Assembly (NCBI RefSeq): GCF_000260115.1
Contig: NZ_JH651379.1
Span: forward strand, 2,459,466 to 2,523,465
Length of the DNA stretch: 64,000 nucleotides
Reading direction: 5' to 3'
Source of the DNA: Galbibacter orientalis DSM 19592
GTDB lineage: Bacteria > Bacteroidota > Bacteroidia > Flavobacteriales > Flavobacteriaceae
Shown here: positions 9,252 through 20,946 of the stretch, piece by piece
How the letters are laid out: every line of letters begins with the position of its first letter
Position numbering within the stretch: position 1 is the stretch's first letter
Made by a program: the position numbers and the translations under genes
The notes under the pieces: generated by a model
What the model was told of the DNA's origin: nothing
Seen by the model: the letters and a program-made list of their open reading frames with translations, nothing else
The model's database searches: none

Positions 9252-9978
9252 ATTAGAAGGCTTATTCAAAATAGATGGTAGTGAAAAACTCTTTTTAATT
9301 TTTTTTCGCTTAACAATTAGTACCATTGCGCTTATCGAAATTGCTAGTTTAATAAAGGATTTACCCTTACTATTTTCTTCTGCAGAAACTTTAATCCCTC
9401 AAGAATTAATTTATTTAAAATCTGGATATTTTAAATACTTCCATCCATTATATCAATTTATAGAAACCAACGGGATCTCAAACATCTTTTTTCCAACAGT
9501 AACAAGAATCTATATAGGAGCTTTAATTTTTCTTCTATTGGGCTTTTTCACACGTTATGCCGCTGGAATAGCTTTGGTTTTTCAGCTAATCATATTTAGA
9601 AGTTTTACTCCTTTCAACTACGGCTATGATTTTTTTTTAACCATGTCTTTATTTTACTGTTTGGTGTTTCCGGTAGGATATTTTTTTTCAATCGACAAAA
9701 AATTATTTAACCCTGTATTAAATTTAGGTTTCAACTACAGGCGGGTAATTCAAATTCACTTAGCTATGGCGTATTGTTTTTCAGGAATTGCCAAAGGGCT
9801 TGATAGTGGGTGGTGGAATGGCAACTCCGTTTGGAAAGCACTAGCTTCAGCAGATAATAATTATCATACATTCCCCTCAGAAATTTTCATAATAATAGGA
9901 ATAGGTACAATATGTAAAAGCCTTAGCAGAAGTAAATTCATGGAATCCAGAGGCAAAAATTACATTTGCTCCCCGTAA
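9217..9978 (+). pseudogene. HTTM domain membrane protein, 3'-truncated and chimeric
   Basis: The first 229 or so residues form an HTTM-type multi-spanning domain, related to the membrane part of vitamin K-dependent gamma-carboxylases. It has several helices and the family-like segment HLAMAYCFSGIAKG followed by WWNGNSVWKAL. Near position 9905 similarity stops. The remaining 24 codons are receptor DNA read out of frame, ending at an unrelated stop. The domain therefore lacks its last helix or helices, and any C-terminal region is gone. The product may be unstable. The 5' end overlaps the preceding gene. Confidence 0.7.
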
Positions 9979-10366
9979 TTTTTTCATGAGCGAAATGGGC
10001 AATCGTTTTGAGTGGAGCGAACTTTCTTTTAATCTTGACGGCAAAGAAACCAACAGACAATCTGTCTTTACCAATACATTTTCCATAAAAGGTTTTGGAG
10101 ATAAAGTCAGCTGGAATCTTGATTTCATATATCGTAAATATAATACAAATGACGAAATATTTGATGTTCCTGATACTCATCTTGAATTTAAATATGATCT
10201 ATCTGAAAAATTATCATTTTCAATCAAAGGACAATCTCTACTCACTTTATTCAATTTAAATAACTACAGCTTTATAAATACAGTTTCAGATGGAAATACA
10301 GTAATCCAAACTAAAACCAGTAATAATCTAGGTTATCTTATTTTATATACATCCATAAAATTCTAA
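9908..10366 (+). pseudogene. TonB-dependent receptor, C-terminal barrel fragment
   Basis: The open frame from about 9908 encodes some 150 residues resembling the last beta strands of a large outer membrane receptor: alternating hydrophobic/polar strands, a GQSLLTLFNLNNYS segment like the NNLFN motif of GLPGLI-linked receptors, and a terminal aromatic residue (SIKF). There is no signal peptide, plug or earlier barrel. An internal ATG at 9986 gives a 126-aa frame, but this is unlikely to be a real start. The natural stop overlaps the stop of the convergent DUF3467 gene. Confidence 0.7.
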
Positions 10367-10677
10367 GCCTCTCCAGTAGGACCAAAATTTAATGGGATTG
10401 GTGGCTGTTCATAATCCTTTATTTCGCCATGTGCTTGTTCAAAGCGTTGTACATTATCTGCTAATGCTTTTAAAAAGCGCTTAGCATGTTGAGGAGTAAG
10501 TATAATTCTACTTTTTACTTTAGCCTTAGGTCTCCCAGGCATAATACTTACATAATCCACTACAAACTCAGATACAGAATGATTTATAATAGCAAGATTG
10601 GCATATGTCCCTTCTGCTGTTACATCGTCTAATTCTATGTTTATTTGGTTCTTGTTTTTGTCGTTTTGATCGCTCAT
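10363..10677 (-). CDS. DUF3467 domain protein
   Basis: A 104-residue small soluble protein. An acidic N-terminus is followed by the DUF3467 body: GTYANLAIINHSVSEFVVDY, IMPGRPKAKVKSRIILTPQHAK and RFLKALADNV. This family is small and widespread in Bacteroidota and has no assigned function; its fold is predicted to be a small mixed alpha/beta domain. It lies downstream of rpoC, beyond the rpoC terminator (10776-10807). It therefore probably has its own promoter in the 98 nt upstream, though some read-through is possible. Confidence 0.9.
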   Translation of the reverse strand: MSDQNDKNKNQINIELDDVTAEGTYANLAIINHSVSEFVVDYVSIMPGRPKAKVKSRIILTPQHAKRFLKALADNVQRFEQAHGEIKDYEQPPIPLNFGPTGEA

Positions 10678-10775
10678 CGTATAATTTTAAAAGTTGAAAG
10701 TTTGTAAAGTCTAAAGTTGCAATAACTTTTTATTAATCTTCTTCAAACTTTTGTAAAAATAGCATTTTAAAAAAG

Positions 10776-10807
10776 AAAACCCCAAAGGAAAATTCCTTTG
10801 GGGTTTT
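10776..10807 (-). terminator. intrinsic terminator of the rpoBC transcript
   Basis: A perfect inverted repeat, 15 bp per arm (AAAACCCCAAAGGAA and its complement), separated by 2 nt. It starts 22 nt after the rpoC stop. On the minus-strand RNA the 3' arm ends in a U-rich tract. This is a strong intrinsic terminator for the long ribosomal/RNA polymerase operon. Confidence 0.93.
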
Positions 10808-10828
10808 ACTATATAATTTTAAGTATTC

Positions 10829-13800
10829 TTAAAAGTTAACGTGCTGTTGTTTACTAGCCATAATCTCATTGTACTCTTCTTTAGATCCTACAATAATATT
10901 ATCATAGTCTCTCATTCCAGTACCAGCTGGGATTCTGTGTCCAACAATTACATTCTCTTTTAATCCTTCAAGATCATCTATTTTACCGCTTACAGCAGCT
11001 TCGTTCAGTACTTTTGTAGTTTCCTGGAACGATGCAGCAGAGATAAACGATTTTGTTTGTAACGATGCTCTTGTAATACCTTGAAGTATTGGCGTAGCTA
11101 CTGCCGGAACAGCATCTCTAGCCTCAACAAGTTGTTTGTCATTTCTTCTTAAGATAGAATTCTCATCTCTCAACTCACGTGGAGAAATAATTTGTCCTGC
11201 TCTTAAAGTATCTGAATCTCCTGCATCCTCGATAACTTTCATTCCAAAGATTCTATCATTTTCTTCAATGAAATCGTCTTTATGAACTAATTGTTGCTCT
11301 AAGAAAGTAGTATCTCCAGAATCTTGAATATTAACTTTACGCATCATTTGACGTACTACTACTTCAAAGTGCTTATCGTTAATTTTCACCCCTTGTAAAC
11401 GGTATACCTCTTGTACTTCGTTTACTAAGTATTGCTGTACCGCAGATGGGCCTTTAATTCTTAAAATATCTTCTGGTGTAATAGAACCATCAGAAAGAGG
11501 CATTCCGGCACGAACATAATCGTTTTCCTGAACAAGAATCTGGTTAGATAATTTAACCAAGTACTTTTTAATGTCTCCTAATTTAGATTCTACAATAATC
11601 TCACGATTACCTCTTTTAATTTTCCCGAAAGAAACTACACCATCAATTTCAGATACTACAGCTGGATTAGATGGGTTACGTGCTTCGAAAAGCTCGGTAA
11701 CTCTAGGTAGACCCCCTGTAATATCCCCTGCTTTAGAAGATCTTCTAGGAATCTTAACCAATACTTTACCTTCTGCTATCTTCTCCCCATTGTCCACCAT
11801 AATGTGTGCACCTACTGGTAAGTTATAAGAACGTAAAGTTTCTCCTTTAGCATCTTTAATCAATAAAGTTGGAATAAGCTTTTTGTTTCTAGATTCAGAA
11901 ATTACTTTCTCTTGGAAACCAGTTTGCTCATCAATCTCTACTTGGTAAGTAACCCCTTGATCAATATTTTCGTAAGCAATTTTTCCTGAGAATTCAGAAA
12001 CAATTACTGCGTTATATGGATCCCATTGACAGATTACAGCTCCTTTTTCTACTTTTTGTCCTTCTTTCACAAAAATTTGCGAACCATAAGGAACGTTATT
12101 TGTAGCTAAAACAATACCTGTTTTTTCGTCAACAAATTTAACTTCGGCAGTTCTAGAAATTACAACATCAACCTCATTTCCTTCAGCATCTGTTCCCTTA
12201 ACTGTTTTAAGGTCTTCTATTTCTAACTTACTATTAAATTTAGCAATTACTTTATTTTCTTCTGAAATGTTTCCTGCAATACCTCCTACGTGGAATGTAC
12301 GTAGCGTAAGCTGTGTACCTGGTTCCCCAATAGACTGTGCAGCAACAACTCCAACAGCTTCTCCTCTTTGAACCATCTTACCAGTTGCAAGATTACGTCC
12401 GTAACATTTCGCACAAATACCTCGTTTTGCTTCACAAGTAAGTGGCGAACGTACTTCAATTTTCTCAACAGGAGATGCATTAATTTTCTTAACGATTGCT
12501 TCTGAAACTTCCTCTCCAGAACGAACTAATAATTCTTCTGTTAACGGATCGTAAACATCGTGTAAAGAAACACGTCCTAAAATACGTTCTCCTAAAGATT
12601 CTACTATCTCATCATTCTTCTTCAATGCTTCAACTTCTACACCACGTAAAGTTCCGCAGTCTTCTGTATTCACAATAACATCTTGAGAAACATCCACCAA
12701 ACGACGTGTTAAGTAACCCGCATCGGCAGTTTTTAACGCCGTATCCGCAAGTCCTTTACGCGCACCGTGAGTAGAAATAAAGTACTCAAGAATCGATAAT
12801 CCTTCTTTAAAGTTAGAAAGAATTGGATTCTCAATAATTTCTCCACCACCAGCGGTAGATTTTTTAGGTTTTGCCATTAATCCACGCATTCCTGTAAGCT
12901 GACGAATCTGTTCTTTAGATCCCCTTGCTCCAGAGTCAAGCATCATAAATACCGAGTTAAATCCTTGGTTATCTTCACGAATACGCTTCATTGCAAGTTC
13001 AGTAAGCATTGCATTGGTAGAAGTCCAAACATCAATTACCTGATTATAACGCTCATTATTAGTAATAAGTCCCATGTTATAATTGGCCATAATTCCGTCT
13101 ACCTGAACATTTGCCTCATCAATCATTGGTCCTTTCTCTTCAGGAATAATAATATCTCCTAAACTGAATGATAAACCTCCTTTAAATGCGAAGTTATACC
13201 CCATACTCTTGATTTTGTCCAAGAAGTCTGCAGTTGTAGGAACATCTGTAGCCTTTAAGATTTCTCCAATAATATCTCTAAGCGACTTTTTAGTCAATAC
13301 TTCATTAATATATCCCGCCTTTTCTGGAACTACTTGGTTGAATAAAATTCTACCTACTGTAGTTTCAATAATTTGGTACACTAATTCTCCTTCTTCATTA
13401 AAGTCCTTAGCACGAACCTTTACCATTGCATTTAAGTCAACTTTTTTCTCATTAAAAGCAATTGTTACTTCATCTGCAGAATAAAAAGTCAAACCTTCTC
13501 CTTTAATAGGATGCTCTGGTGTAGATCTTCTAGCTTTAGTCATATAGTACAGCCCCAAGACCATATCCTGAGAAGGTACTGTAACTGGCGAACCATTTGC
13601 TGGGTTCAATATGTTGTGAGATGCCAACATTAACATTTGTGCCTCTAAAATAGCTTCTGGCCCAAGAGGTAAGTGAACCGCCATCTGGTCACCATCGAAA
13701 TCGGCGTTGAATGCCGTACATACCAATGGGTGTAACTGGATAGCTTTCCCCTCAATTAATTTAGGCTGGAATGCTTGGATACCCAAACGGTGAAGCGTAG

Positions 13801-15133
13801 GGGCACGGTTAAGTAGTACTGGGTGTCCTTTAAGAACGTTCTCAAGAATATCCCAAACTACTGGCTCTCTTTTGTCTATAATCTTTTTGGCAGATTTTAC
13901 CGTTTTTACAATCCCTCTTTCAATTAGTTTTCTAATTACAAAAGGTTTGTATAGCTCTGCTGCCATGTTTTTAGGAAGACCACATTCAAACAATTTCATT
14001 TCTGGTCCAACAACAATTACCGAACGTGCCGAATAATCCACACGTTTACCTAGAAGGTTTTGACGGAAACGTCCTTGTTTACCTTTTAATGAATCTGAAA
14101 GCGATTTTAATGGTCTGTTAGATTCTGTTTTAACTGCAGAAGACTTACGGGTATTATCAAATAATGAATCTACAGATTCTTGAAGCATACGCTTCTCGTT
14201 ACGTAAGATAACTTCTGGAGCTTTAATCTCCATTAATCGTTTTAAACGATTGTTTCTGATAATTACCCTACGGTAAAGATCATTTAAATCTGATGTTGCA
14301 AAACGACCTCCATCCAATGGAACTAATGGACGTAATTCTGGTGGAATAACCGGAATTACTTTCATAATCATCCATTCTGGATTGTTTTCTCTATTCTTTT
14401 GAGATTCACGAAGTGCTTCAACAACTTGAAGACGTTTTAAAGCTTCTGTTTTACGTTGTTTAGAAGTTTCAGTATTTGCTTTATGTCTAAGCTCGTAAGA
14501 AAGTTCGTTAAGTTCTATTCTTGACAATAACTCTATAAGACATTCAGCTCCCATTTTAGCAATAAACTTATTAGGGTCTGTATCTTCTAAATATTGATTT
14601 TCTGAAGGAAGCGATTCTAGAATATTTAAATATTCTTCTTCCGTTAAGAAATCCATTTTTTGAACAGGTTCTCCATCAGCATTTTTTGCATTACCCGGTT
14701 GGATAACAACATAACGCTCATAGTAGATAATCATATCCAATTTCTTAGATGGTAATCCAAGAAGGTATCCTATTTTGTTTGGTAAAGAACGGAAATACCA
14801 AATATGTGCAACAGGAACTACTAAATTGATGTGTCCTACTCTATCTCTACGTACCTTTTTCTCGGTAACTTCAACACCACATCGGTCACAAACAATTCCT
14901 TTATAACGTATTCTTTTATATTTACCACAAGCACATTCGTAATCCTTTACCGGACCAAAAATACGCTCACAGAAAAGACCGTCACGCTCTGGTTTGTGCG
15001 TACGGTAATTAATGGTTTCCGGCTTTAGCACTTCTCCTCTAGACTCTGCTAAAATGGATTCTGGAGACGCTAAACCAATAGAGATTTTATTAAATCTCTG
15101 TTGTACTGTATTCTTATCTTTATTTCTAGCCAT
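10829..15133 (-). CDS. rpoC: DNA-directed RNA polymerase subunit beta'
   Basis: Catalytic clamp subunit of RNA polymerase, 1434 aa, the normal size for Bacteroidota. The N-terminal zinc site has Cys67, Cys69, Cys82 and Cys85. The catalytic Mg motif NADFDGDQ is in the first third, followed by the bridge helix and trigger loop region ([19 protein letters not shown]) and the second zinc site ([11 protein letters not shown]). The C-terminal part carries [16 protein letters not shown]. It is transcribed after rpoB with a 183-nt spacer that holds a hairpin. No frameshift is seen. Confidence 0.99.
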   Translation of the reverse strand: MARNKDKNTVQQRFNKISIGLASPESILAESRGEVLKPETINYRTHKPERDGLFCERIFGPVKDYECACGKYKRIRYKGIVCDRCGVEVTEKKVRRDRVGHINLVVPVAHIWYFRSLPNKIGYLLGLPSKKLDMIIYYERYVVIQPGNAKNADGEPVQKMDFLTEEEYLNILESLPSENQYLEDTDPNKFIAKMGAECLIELLSRIELNELSYELRHKANTETSKQRKTEALKRLQVVEALRESQKNRENNPEWMIMKVIPVIPPELRPLVPLDGGRFATSDLNDLYRRVIIRNNRLKRLMEIKAPEVILRNEKRMLQESVDSLFDNTRKSSAVKTESNRPLKSLSDSLKGKQGRFRQNLLGKRVDYSARSVIVVGPEMKLFECGLPKNMAAELYKPFVIRKLIERGIVKTVKSAKKIIDKREPVVWDILENVLKGHPVLLNRAPTLHRLGIQAFQPKLIEGKAIQLHPLVCTAFNADFDGDQMAVHLPLGPEAILEAQMLMLASHNILNPANGSPVTVPSQDMVLGLYYMTKARRSTPEHPIKGEGLTFYSADEVTIAFNEKKVDLNAMVKVRAKDFNEEGELVYQIIETTVGRILFNQVVPEKAGYINEVLTKKSLRDIIGEILKATDVPTTADFLDKIKSMGYNFAFKGGLSFSLGDIIIPEEKGPMIDEANVQVDGIMANYNMGLITNNERYNQVIDVWTSTNAMLTELAMKRIREDNQGFNSVFMMLDSGARGSKEQIRQLTGMRGLMAKPKKSTAGGGEIIENPILSNFKEGLSILEYFISTHGARKGLADTALKTADAGYLTRRLVDVSQDVIVNTEDCGTLRGVEVEALKKNDEIVESLGERILGRVSLHDVYDPLTEELLVRSGEEVSEAIVKKINASPVEKIEVRSPLTCEAKRGICAKCYGRNLATGKMVQRGEAVGVVAAQSIGEPGTQLTLRTFHVGGIAGNISEENKVIAKFNSKLEIEDLKTVKGTDAEGNEVDVVISRTAEVKFVDEKTGIVLATNNVPYGSQIFVKEGQKVEKGAVICQWDPYNAVIVSEFSGKIAYENIDQGVTYQVEIDEQTGFQEKVISESRNKKLIPTLLIKDAKGETLRSYNLPVGAHIMVDNGEKIAEGKVLVKIPRRSSKAGDITGGLPRVTELFEARNPSNPAVVSEIDGVVSFGKIKRGNREIIVESKLGDIKKYLVKLSNQILVQENDYVRAGMPLSDGSITPEDILRIKGPSAVQQYLVNEVQEVYRLQGVKINDKHFEVVVRQMMRKVNIQDSGDTTFLEQQLVHKDDFIEENDRIFGMKVIEDAGDSDTLRAGQIISPRELRDENSILRRNDKQLVEARDAVPAVATPILQGITRASLQTKSFISAASFQETTKVLNEAAVSGKIDDLEGLKENVIVGHRIPAGTGMRDYDNIIVGSKEEYNEIMASKQQHVNF

Positions 15134-15278
15134 AATATATGGTGATAATGAATTAAGTGTAATTACCCTCTTTGAGGTTTTAATTCTTCAACCTTATGTT
15201 GAAATGAATTAAATTGTTTTACTATAAAAACCTTTAGGACTTTCCCCGCAGGTAGTTGGTTATAACTTTTTTAGTGAA

Positions 15279-15304
15279 GGCACTCCGTATCATACCGAGT
15301 GCCT
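15279..15304 (-). promoter_or_regulatory. hairpin in the rpoB-rpoC spacer
   Basis: A stem of about 12 bp (GGCACTC plus GTAT, one mismatch), just downstream of the rpoB stop at 15317. No U tract follows in the minus-strand RNA, so it is unlikely to terminate. It may be an mRNA processing or stability element between the two polymerase genes. The spacer is unusually long (183 nt) for rpoB-rpoC. Confidence 0.6.
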
Positions 15305-15316
15305 CTACTAAAATTA

Positions 15317-18300
15317 TTATTCTTCTAATCTGATATCTAAACCAAGACCTTTCAACTCATGCATTAATACATTGAAGGATTCTGGTAATCCTGGTTCTGG
15401 CATCATCTCTCCCTTAACGATAGACTCGTAAGTTTTAGCTCTACCAATAACATCATCAGATTTTACAGTTAAGATTTCTCTTAGTGTACTTGATGCACCG
15501 TATGCCTCAAGTGCCCAAACCTCCATCTCACCAAAACGCTGACCACCAAATTGTGCTTTACCTCCTAAAGGCTGTTGCGTAATTAATGAGTATGGTCCAA
15601 TAGAACGTGCATGCATTTTGTCGTCTACCATGTGGCCTAATTTAAGCATGTAAATTACACCTACTGTAGCCGCTTGATCAAAACGCTCTCCAGTTCCACC
15701 ATCATAAAGGTATGTATGACCAAATCTTGGAATTCCAGCTTCATCTGTAAGCTCATTAATTTGATCTAATGATGCACCATCAAAGATTGGAGTTGCAAAT
15801 TTTCTACCTAAGTTTTTACCTGCCCATCCTAAAACGGTTTCATAAATCTGCCCAATGTTCATACGAGAAGGTACCCCAAGTGGATTTAATACAATATCTA
15901 CTGGTGTTCCATCTTCTAAGAATGGCATATCTTCTTGACGTGTAATTCTAGCTACAATACCTTTATTACCGTGACGACCTGCCATCTTATCTCCTACTTT
16001 AAGCTTACGTTTTTTAGCGATATACACTTTAGCAAGTTTCATAATTCCTGCTGGTAATTCATCCCCAACAGAAATAGTAAACTTATCTCTACGTAACGCT
16101 CCTTGAAGGTCGTTTAATTTAATTTTATAATTATGAAGAAGATCGTTGATTGATGCATTAGTCTCATCATCTGTTGTCCAAGTTCCGCTTACTAAGTGTG
16201 CGAAATCGTCTACAGCATTCAACATCTTTTGTGTGTATTTTTTACCTTTAGGGAATACTTCTTCTCCTAAATCGTTAAATACTCCTTGTGATGTTTTTCC
16301 GTTTACAATTGAGAATAATTTTTCAACCAATACATCTTTAAGTCCAGTGAATTTTGTCTCAAATTCTAACTCTAACTTAGCAATATCTTCTTTATCTTTT
16401 GCTCTCTTACGCTTATCTTTAATAGCTCTTGAGAACAATTTCTTATCAATAACTACTCCATTTAATGATGGAGAAGCTTTTAATGAAGCGTCTTTTACAT
16501 CTCCTGCTTTATCTCCAAAGATTGCACGAAGTAATTTTTCTTCTGGAGTTGGATCTGATTCTCCTTTTGGAGTAATCTTACCAATTAAAATATCTCCAGG
16601 TTTTACTTCAGCTCCAATACGAATCATTCCGTTTTCATCCAAGTCTTTTGTAGCCTCTTCAGATACGTTAGGAATATCATTTGTTAATTCTTCAGCTCCT
16701 AATTTTGTATCTCTCACTTCAAGAGAATACTCATCAATATGGATAGATGTAAAGATATCTTCTCTAACTACTTTTTCAGAAATTACAATTGCATCCTCAA
16801 AGTTATACCCTTTCCAAGGCATAAAGGCTACTTGTAAGTTTCTTCCTAAAGCAAGTTCTCCTTGTTGTGTAGCATAACCTTCACAAAGTACTTGTCCTTT
16901 TTTAACTTTATCACCTTTTCTTACAATAGGTTTAAGGTTAATAGAAGTTCCTTGATTTGTTTTTCTGAATTTAACTAGGTTGTATGTTTTGAAATCATCA
17001 TCAAAACTTACCAATCTATCATTTTCAGTTCTATCGTACTTAATTGTAATTTTAGACGCATCTACATAATCTATTACTCCATCTCCTTCTGCGTTAATTA
17101 ATACACGAGAATCTGAAGCCACCTGACGTTCTAGACCTGTCCCTACAATTGGAGATTCTGGTCTTAATAAAGGAACTGCCTGGCGCATCATGTTAGATCC
17201 CATCAATGCACGGTTGGCATCATCATGCTCCAAGAATGGAATTAAAGATGCAGAAATAGATGCAATCTGGTTTGGTGCAACATCCGTGTAATGAATCTCT
17301 TCTGGATCTACTACTGGGAAGTCACCTTCCATACGTGCAATTACTTTATCAGTATCAATAGTTCCATTATCTGATAAAGGAATATTTGCTTGTGCAATTT
17401 TCTTTTCTTCTTCTTCTTCAGCACTTAAATAAAGTATTTCAGAAAGATCTACTTTACCTTCAGTTACTTTTCTATATGGAGTTTCAATGAATCCCATTCC
17501 GTTTACTTTCGCAAACACACTTAATGAAGAAATCAAACCAATGTTTGGTCCCTCTGGTGTTTCAATAGGACAAAGACGTCCGTAATGCGTGTAGTGAACG
17601 TCACGAACCTCGAATCCTGCTCTCTCACGAGAAAGACCTCCTGGTCCTAATGCAGATAAACGACGTTTGTGTGTAATCTCTGCCAATGGATTTGTTTGAT
17701 CCATAAACTGAGATAACTGATTTGTACCAAAGAATGAGTTAATAACCGATGATAATGTTTTAGCATTAATCAAATCGATAGGTGTAAACACCTCGTTATC
17801 ACGTACATTCATACGCTCACGAATGGTTCTAGCCATACGTGCTAAACCTACTCCAAACTGAGAAGACAATTGCTCTCCTACTGTTCTAACACGACGGTTA
17901 GATAAGTGATCGATATCATCAATCTCTGCTTTAGAGTTGATTAACTCAATAAGATATTTAATAATTGTAATAATATCTTCTTTTGTTAAAACTTGTTTAT
18001 CCATTGCGATATCCAAGCCTAACTTTTTATTCATTCTGTAACGACCAACTTCTCCTAAGTTGTAACGTTGATCTGAGAAGAATAATTTGTCTATAATACC
18101 TCTTGCCGTTTCTTCATCTGGCGGTTCAGCATTACGTAATTGACGGTATATATGCTCTACAGCCTCTTTTTCTGAGTTTGTAGGGTCTTTTTGTAATGTG
18201 TTATAGATAATAGCATAATCTCCTGTTTGGCTATCTTCTTTATGCAATAAGATAGTTTTAACATCGGTATCTACAATTTCATCTATATGATCTTTTTCAA

Positions 18301-19126
18301 GAATCGTGTCTCTGTCTAGAATGATTTCATTTCTTTCGATAGAAACCACCTCGCCTGTATCCTCATCAACGAAATCTTCATGCCAAGTTTTAAGCACACG
18401 TGCCGCTAACTTTCTGCCCAACACTTTTTTCAAGCCACTTTTTGAAACTTTAACCTCTTCAGCAAGGTCAAAAATTTCAAGAATATCTTTATCGCGCTCA
18501 AATCCGATAGCACGGAAAAGTGTTGTAACAGGTAATTTTTTCTTTCTATCGATATATGCGTACATAACGCTATTAATATCGGTAGCAAATTCTATCCAAG
18601 AACCTTTAAAAGGAATTACTCTGGCAGAATACAATTTTGTTCCATTCGCATGGAATGATTGACCAAAGAATACACCTGGAGATCTGTGTAATTGCGATAC
18701 AACTACGCGTTCCGCTCCGTTTATAACAAAGGTACCACTAGGTGTCATGTAAGGAATTACCCCAAGATAAACATCCTGTACTATGGTTTCAAAATCTTCG
18801 TGCTCAGGATCTGTACAATAAAGTTTTAGTCTAGCCTTTAATGGTACACTGTACGTTAATCCTCTTTCTATACACTCTTGAATTGAGTATCTAGGAGGAT
18901 CGATAAAGTAGTCTAAAAATTCAAGTACAAATTGATTACGCGTATCAGTAATGGGGAAGTTCTCCAAGAAGGTGTTATAAAGACCTTCGTTACCTCTCTC
19001 TTCAGATTTTGTTTCCAGTTGAAAGAAATCCTGGAATGACTTAATCTGAATGTCCAAGAAATCCGGGTATGCCGGAGTATTCTTTGCAGAGGCGAAATTA
19101 ATTCTTTCAGTCTGATTTGTGAACAT
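15317..19126 (-). CDS. rpoB: DNA-directed RNA polymerase subunit beta
   Basis: About 1269 aa. It carries the rifampicin-pocket segment with [11 protein letters not shown] and [13 protein letters not shown]. The residues equivalent to E. coli D516, H526 and S531 are wild type (Asp, His, Ser), so the product is predicted rifampicin-sensitive. The C-terminal part has MAGRHGNKG and the [17 protein letters not shown] clamp motif. A TTG codon precedes the ATG at 19126; I take the ATG as start. It is separated from rplL by a 134-nt spacer with a compound hairpin that may set the L12:polymerase ratio. Confidence 0.98.
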   Translation of the reverse strand: MFTNQTERINFASAKNTPAYPDFLDIQIKSFQDFFQLETKSEERGNEGLYNTFLENFPITDTRNQFVLEFLDYFIDPPRYSIQECIERGLTYSVPLKARLKLYCTDPEHEDFETIVQDVYLGVIPYMTPSGTFVINGAERVVVSQLHRSPGVFFGQSFHANGTKLYSARVIPFKGSWIEFATDINSVMYAYIDRKKKLPVTTLFRAIGFERDKDILEIFDLAEEVKVSKSGLKKVLGRKLAARVLKTWHEDFVDEDTGEVVSIERNEIILDRDTILEKDHIDEIVDTDVKTILLHKEDSQTGDYAIIYNTLQKDPTNSEKEAVEHIYRQLRNAEPPDEETARGIIDKLFFSDQRYNLGEVGRYRMNKKLGLDIAMDKQVLTKEDIITIIKYLIELINSKAEIDDIDHLSNRRVRTVGEQLSSQFGVGLARMARTIRERMNVRDNEVFTPIDLINAKTLSSVINSFFGTNQLSQFMDQTNPLAEITHKRRLSALGPGGLSRERAGFEVRDVHYTHYGRLCPIETPEGPNIGLISSLSVFAKVNGMGFIETPYRKVTEGKVDLSEILYLSAEEEEEKKIAQANIPLSDNGTIDTDKVIARMEGDFPVVDPEEIHYTDVAPNQIASISASLIPFLEHDDANRALMGSNMMRQAVPLLRPESPIVGTGLERQVASDSRVLINAEGDGVIDYVDASKITIKYDRTENDRLVSFDDDFKTYNLVKFRKTNQGTSINLKPIVRKGDKVKKGQVLCEGYATQQGELALGRNLQVAFMPWKGYNFEDAIVISEKVVREDIFTSIHIDEYSLEVRDTKLGAEELTNDIPNVSEEATKDLDENGMIRIGAEVKPGDILIGKITPKGESDPTPEEKLLRAIFGDKAGDVKDASLKASPSLNGVVIDKKLFSRAIKDKRKRAKDKEDIAKLELEFETKFTGLKDVLVEKLFSIVNGKTSQGVFNDLGEEVFPKGKKYTQKMLNAVDDFAHLVSGTWTTDDETNASINDLLHNYKIKLNDLQGALRRDKFTISVGDELPAGIMKLAKVYIAKKRKLKVGDKMAGRHGNKGIVARITRQEDMPFLEDGTPVDIVLNPLGVPSRMNIGQIYETVLGWAGKNLGRKFATPIFDGASLDQINELTDEAGIPRFGHTYLYDGGTGERFDQAATVGVIYMLKLGHMVDDKMHARSIGPYSLITQQPLGGKAQFGGQRFGEMEVWALEAYGASSTLREILTVKSDDVIGRAKTYESIVKGEMMPEPGLPESFNVLMHELKGLGLDIRLEE

Positions 19127-19190
19127 CAATGGACAATATTTTGATTAAAGTGAAAATTAAAAAAACGTATACATTTATATACGCAAAAAG

Positions 19191-19232
19191 GGTTTAGGTC
19201 ACTACCCGTAATATTCGGGAAGGACCTAAACC
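19191..19232 (-). promoter_or_regulatory. rplL-rpoB intergenic compound hairpin (possible attenuator/processing site)
   Basis: The outer 10-bp perfect stem (GGTTTAGGTC / GACCTAAACC) encloses a second stem (CCCG / CGGG around TAATATT). On the minus-strand RNA it follows rplL by 31 nt and precedes rpoB by 64 nt. No run of U follows directly, so it could be a partial terminator or an RNase processing site. In many bacteria an element at this place lowers rpoBC expression relative to L12. Confidence 0.7.
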
Positions 19233-19263
19233 GTATCTTACAGCTAAGCGCTGTAGGGTGGAA

Positions 19264-19638
19264 TTAGTTTAATTCTACCTCTGCACCAGCTTCTTCTAAA
19301 GATGCTTTAAGCGCTTCCGCTTCATCTTTAGCTACTCCTTCTTTGATAGCTTTAGGAGCTCCGTCTACCATTTCTTTAGCTTCTTTAAGTCCTAAACCAG
19401 TTAATTCTTTAACTAATTTTACTACAGCTAATTTAGAGGCTCCAGCAGCTTTAAGGATAACATCAAATTCTGTTTTCTCCTCAGCAGCTTCACCACCAGC
19501 AGCAGCTCCACCAGCAACAGCAACAGCTGCAGCAGCTGGCTCTATACCGTATTCTTCTTTTAAGATATCAGCTAATTCGTTTACTTCTTTAACTGTTAAA
19601 TTAACTAATTGTTCTGCAAAATCTTTTAAATCTGCCAT
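19264..19638 (-). CDS. rplL: 50S ribosomal protein bL12 (L7/L12)
   Basis: Forms the multimeric ribosomal stalk that recruits translation GTPases. At 124 aa it is standard. The N-terminal dimerisation helix leads to an Ala/Gly-rich hinge ([14 protein letters not shown], residues 35-50). The C-terminal domain contains [24 protein letters not shown] and ends in the usual AEVELN. It follows rplJ by 54 nt in the conserved L10-L12-beta-beta' order. Confidence 0.98.
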   Translation of the reverse strand: MADLKDFAEQLVNLTVKEVNELADILKEEYGIEPAAAAVAVAGGAAAGGEAAEEKTEFDVILKAAGASKLAVVKLVKELTGLGLKEAKEMVDGAPKAIKEGVAKDEAEALKASLEEAGAEVELN

Positions 19639-19692
19639 TTTCTATCGTTTTAATAAATTTTTAAAAATATAATTGTTTAAGTGCGTACTACT

Positions 19693-20214
19693 TTATGATT
19701 CCTTTTCTGATAAGGTTTTAAGGATACCAGCTAATTTACCACCACCTGATTTAAGTCCGCTAATAACATTCTTAGCAGGCGACTGTAACAATCCGATGAT
19801 ATCTCCAATAACTTCCTCTTTAGATTTGATACTAACAAGGGCATCTAATTGGTTATCTCCAAGGTAAACTGCTTCTTCTATAAAAGCACCTTTTAATAAA
19901 GGTTTATCAGATTTTTTACGGAAATCTTTGATAAGTTTCGCAGGACCGTTTCCAGTTTCAGAAAACATTAAAGATGTATTACCTTTAAGTACTGTTGGAA
20001 GATCTCCGAAATCTTTATCAGAAGCCTCCATTGCTTTTGCAAGCAATGTATTTTTTACAACTGCAAGTTTGATGTTTGCTTTAAAACAAGCTCTACGTAA
20101 GTTAGAGGTTGTCTCGGCATCCAATCCTGAAATATCTGCTAAATAGATATTTCCATTATCACCTAACTGCGCAGTCAAATCTTCTATTACCGTTAACTTT
20201 TCTTCTCTAGTCAT
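19693..20214 (-). CDS. rplJ: 50S ribosomal protein uL10
   Basis: The stalk base protein that anchors L12 dimers to 23S rRNA, 173 aa. The N-terminal RNA-binding domain (KLTVIEDLTAQL, then RRACFKANIKLAVVKNTLLAKAM) and the C-terminal helix that binds L12 (AGILKTLSEKE) are present. The spacer to rplA is only 23 nt, so there is no room for a separate L10 leader; any L10 autoregulation must use RNA inside or across these genes. Confidence 0.98.
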   Translation of the reverse strand: MTREEKLTVIEDLTAQLGDNGNIYLADISGLDAETTSNLRRACFKANIKLAVVKNTLLAKAMEASDKDFGDLPTVLKGNTSLMFSETGNGPAKLIKDFRKKSDKPLLKGAFIEEAVYLGDNQLDALVSIKSKEEVIGDIIGLLQSPAKNVISGLKSGGGKLAGILKTLSEKES

Positions 20215-20237
20215 GATTAAAAAATTTATACTGCCAA

Positions 20238-20927
20238 TTAAACTGCCTTAGGATCTACAGGAATACTAGGACTCATTGTACTAGATATAAAGATACTCTT
20301 TACGTAAGTTCCTTTGGCCGCAGTTGGCTTCAGTTTTAATAATGTTTGTAATAATTCGTTTGCGTTATCAGCAATTTTGTCTGCTGAAAAAGATGCTTTA
20401 CCTACTGCTGCATGAACGATCCCTGTTTTATCAACTTTAAAGTCAATTTTACCAGCTTTCACCTCACTTACAGCTTTAGCTACATCCATAGTAACTGTAC
20501 CTGTCTTTGGGTTTGGCATTAAACCTCTTGGTCCTAGAACACGTCCTAAAGGCCCCAATTTACCCATTACGCTTGGCATAGTGATTATTACATCAACATC
20601 TGTCCAACCGTCTTTTATCTTTTGTAAGTACTCACCTAACCCTACGTAATCTGCTCCAGCTTCTTTAGCTTCGGCTTCCTTATCTGGAGTAACCAATGCT
20701 AAAACTTTTACATCTTTACCAGTTCCATGCGGAAGTGTAACTACCCCTCTTACCATTTGATTAGCTTTACGTGGATCTACTCCTAAACGTACTGCTAAGT
20801 CAACAGATGCATCAAACTTAACGTTAGTGATATCTTTTACTAGTTGAGAAGCCTCTTGAACAGAGTATAATTTACTCTTGTCGATTTTCCCAACTGCTTC
20901 TTTTTGCTTTTTTGTTAATTTTGCCAT
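20238..20927 (-). CDS. rplA: 50S ribosomal protein uL1
   Basis: Binds the mobile L1 stalk of 23S rRNA near the E site, 229 aa. It has the family core [18 protein letters not shown] and the region [19 protein letters not shown]. The C-terminus carries [15 protein letters not shown]. It sits between rplK (19 nt upstream) and rplJ (23 nt downstream), so the three are one transcript. In other bacteria L1 represses its own rplK-rplA mRNA; no leader structure could be verified here. Confidence 0.98.
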   Translation of the reverse strand: MAKLTKKQKEAVGKIDKSKLYSVQEASQLVKDITNVKFDASVDLAVRLGVDPRKANQMVRGVVTLPHGTGKDVKVLALVTPDKEAEAKEAGADYVGLGEYLQKIKDGWTDVDVIITMPSVMGKLGPLGRVLGPRGLMPNPKTGTVTMDVAKAVSEVKAGKIDFKVDKTGIVHAAVGKASFSADKIADNANELLQTLLKLKPTAAKGTYVKSIFISSTMSPSIPVDPKAV

Positions 20928-20946
20928 TTCTAGATTCTTTTAAGAT

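Noticed and set aside
9938-10180. Minus-strand open frames opposite the receptor fragment
   Set aside because: They lie opposite a recognisable beta-barrel frame, have no homology-like motifs and follow no promoter.
15134-15316. Separate rpoC promoter in the long spacer
   Set aside because: No TAnnTTTG box with a matching TTTG was found on the minus strand; only a hairpin is supported.
16146-16877. 243-codon + strand open frame inside rpoB
   Set aside because: It is an antisense shadow of a highly conserved gene; its composition mirrors the reverse codons of rpoB.
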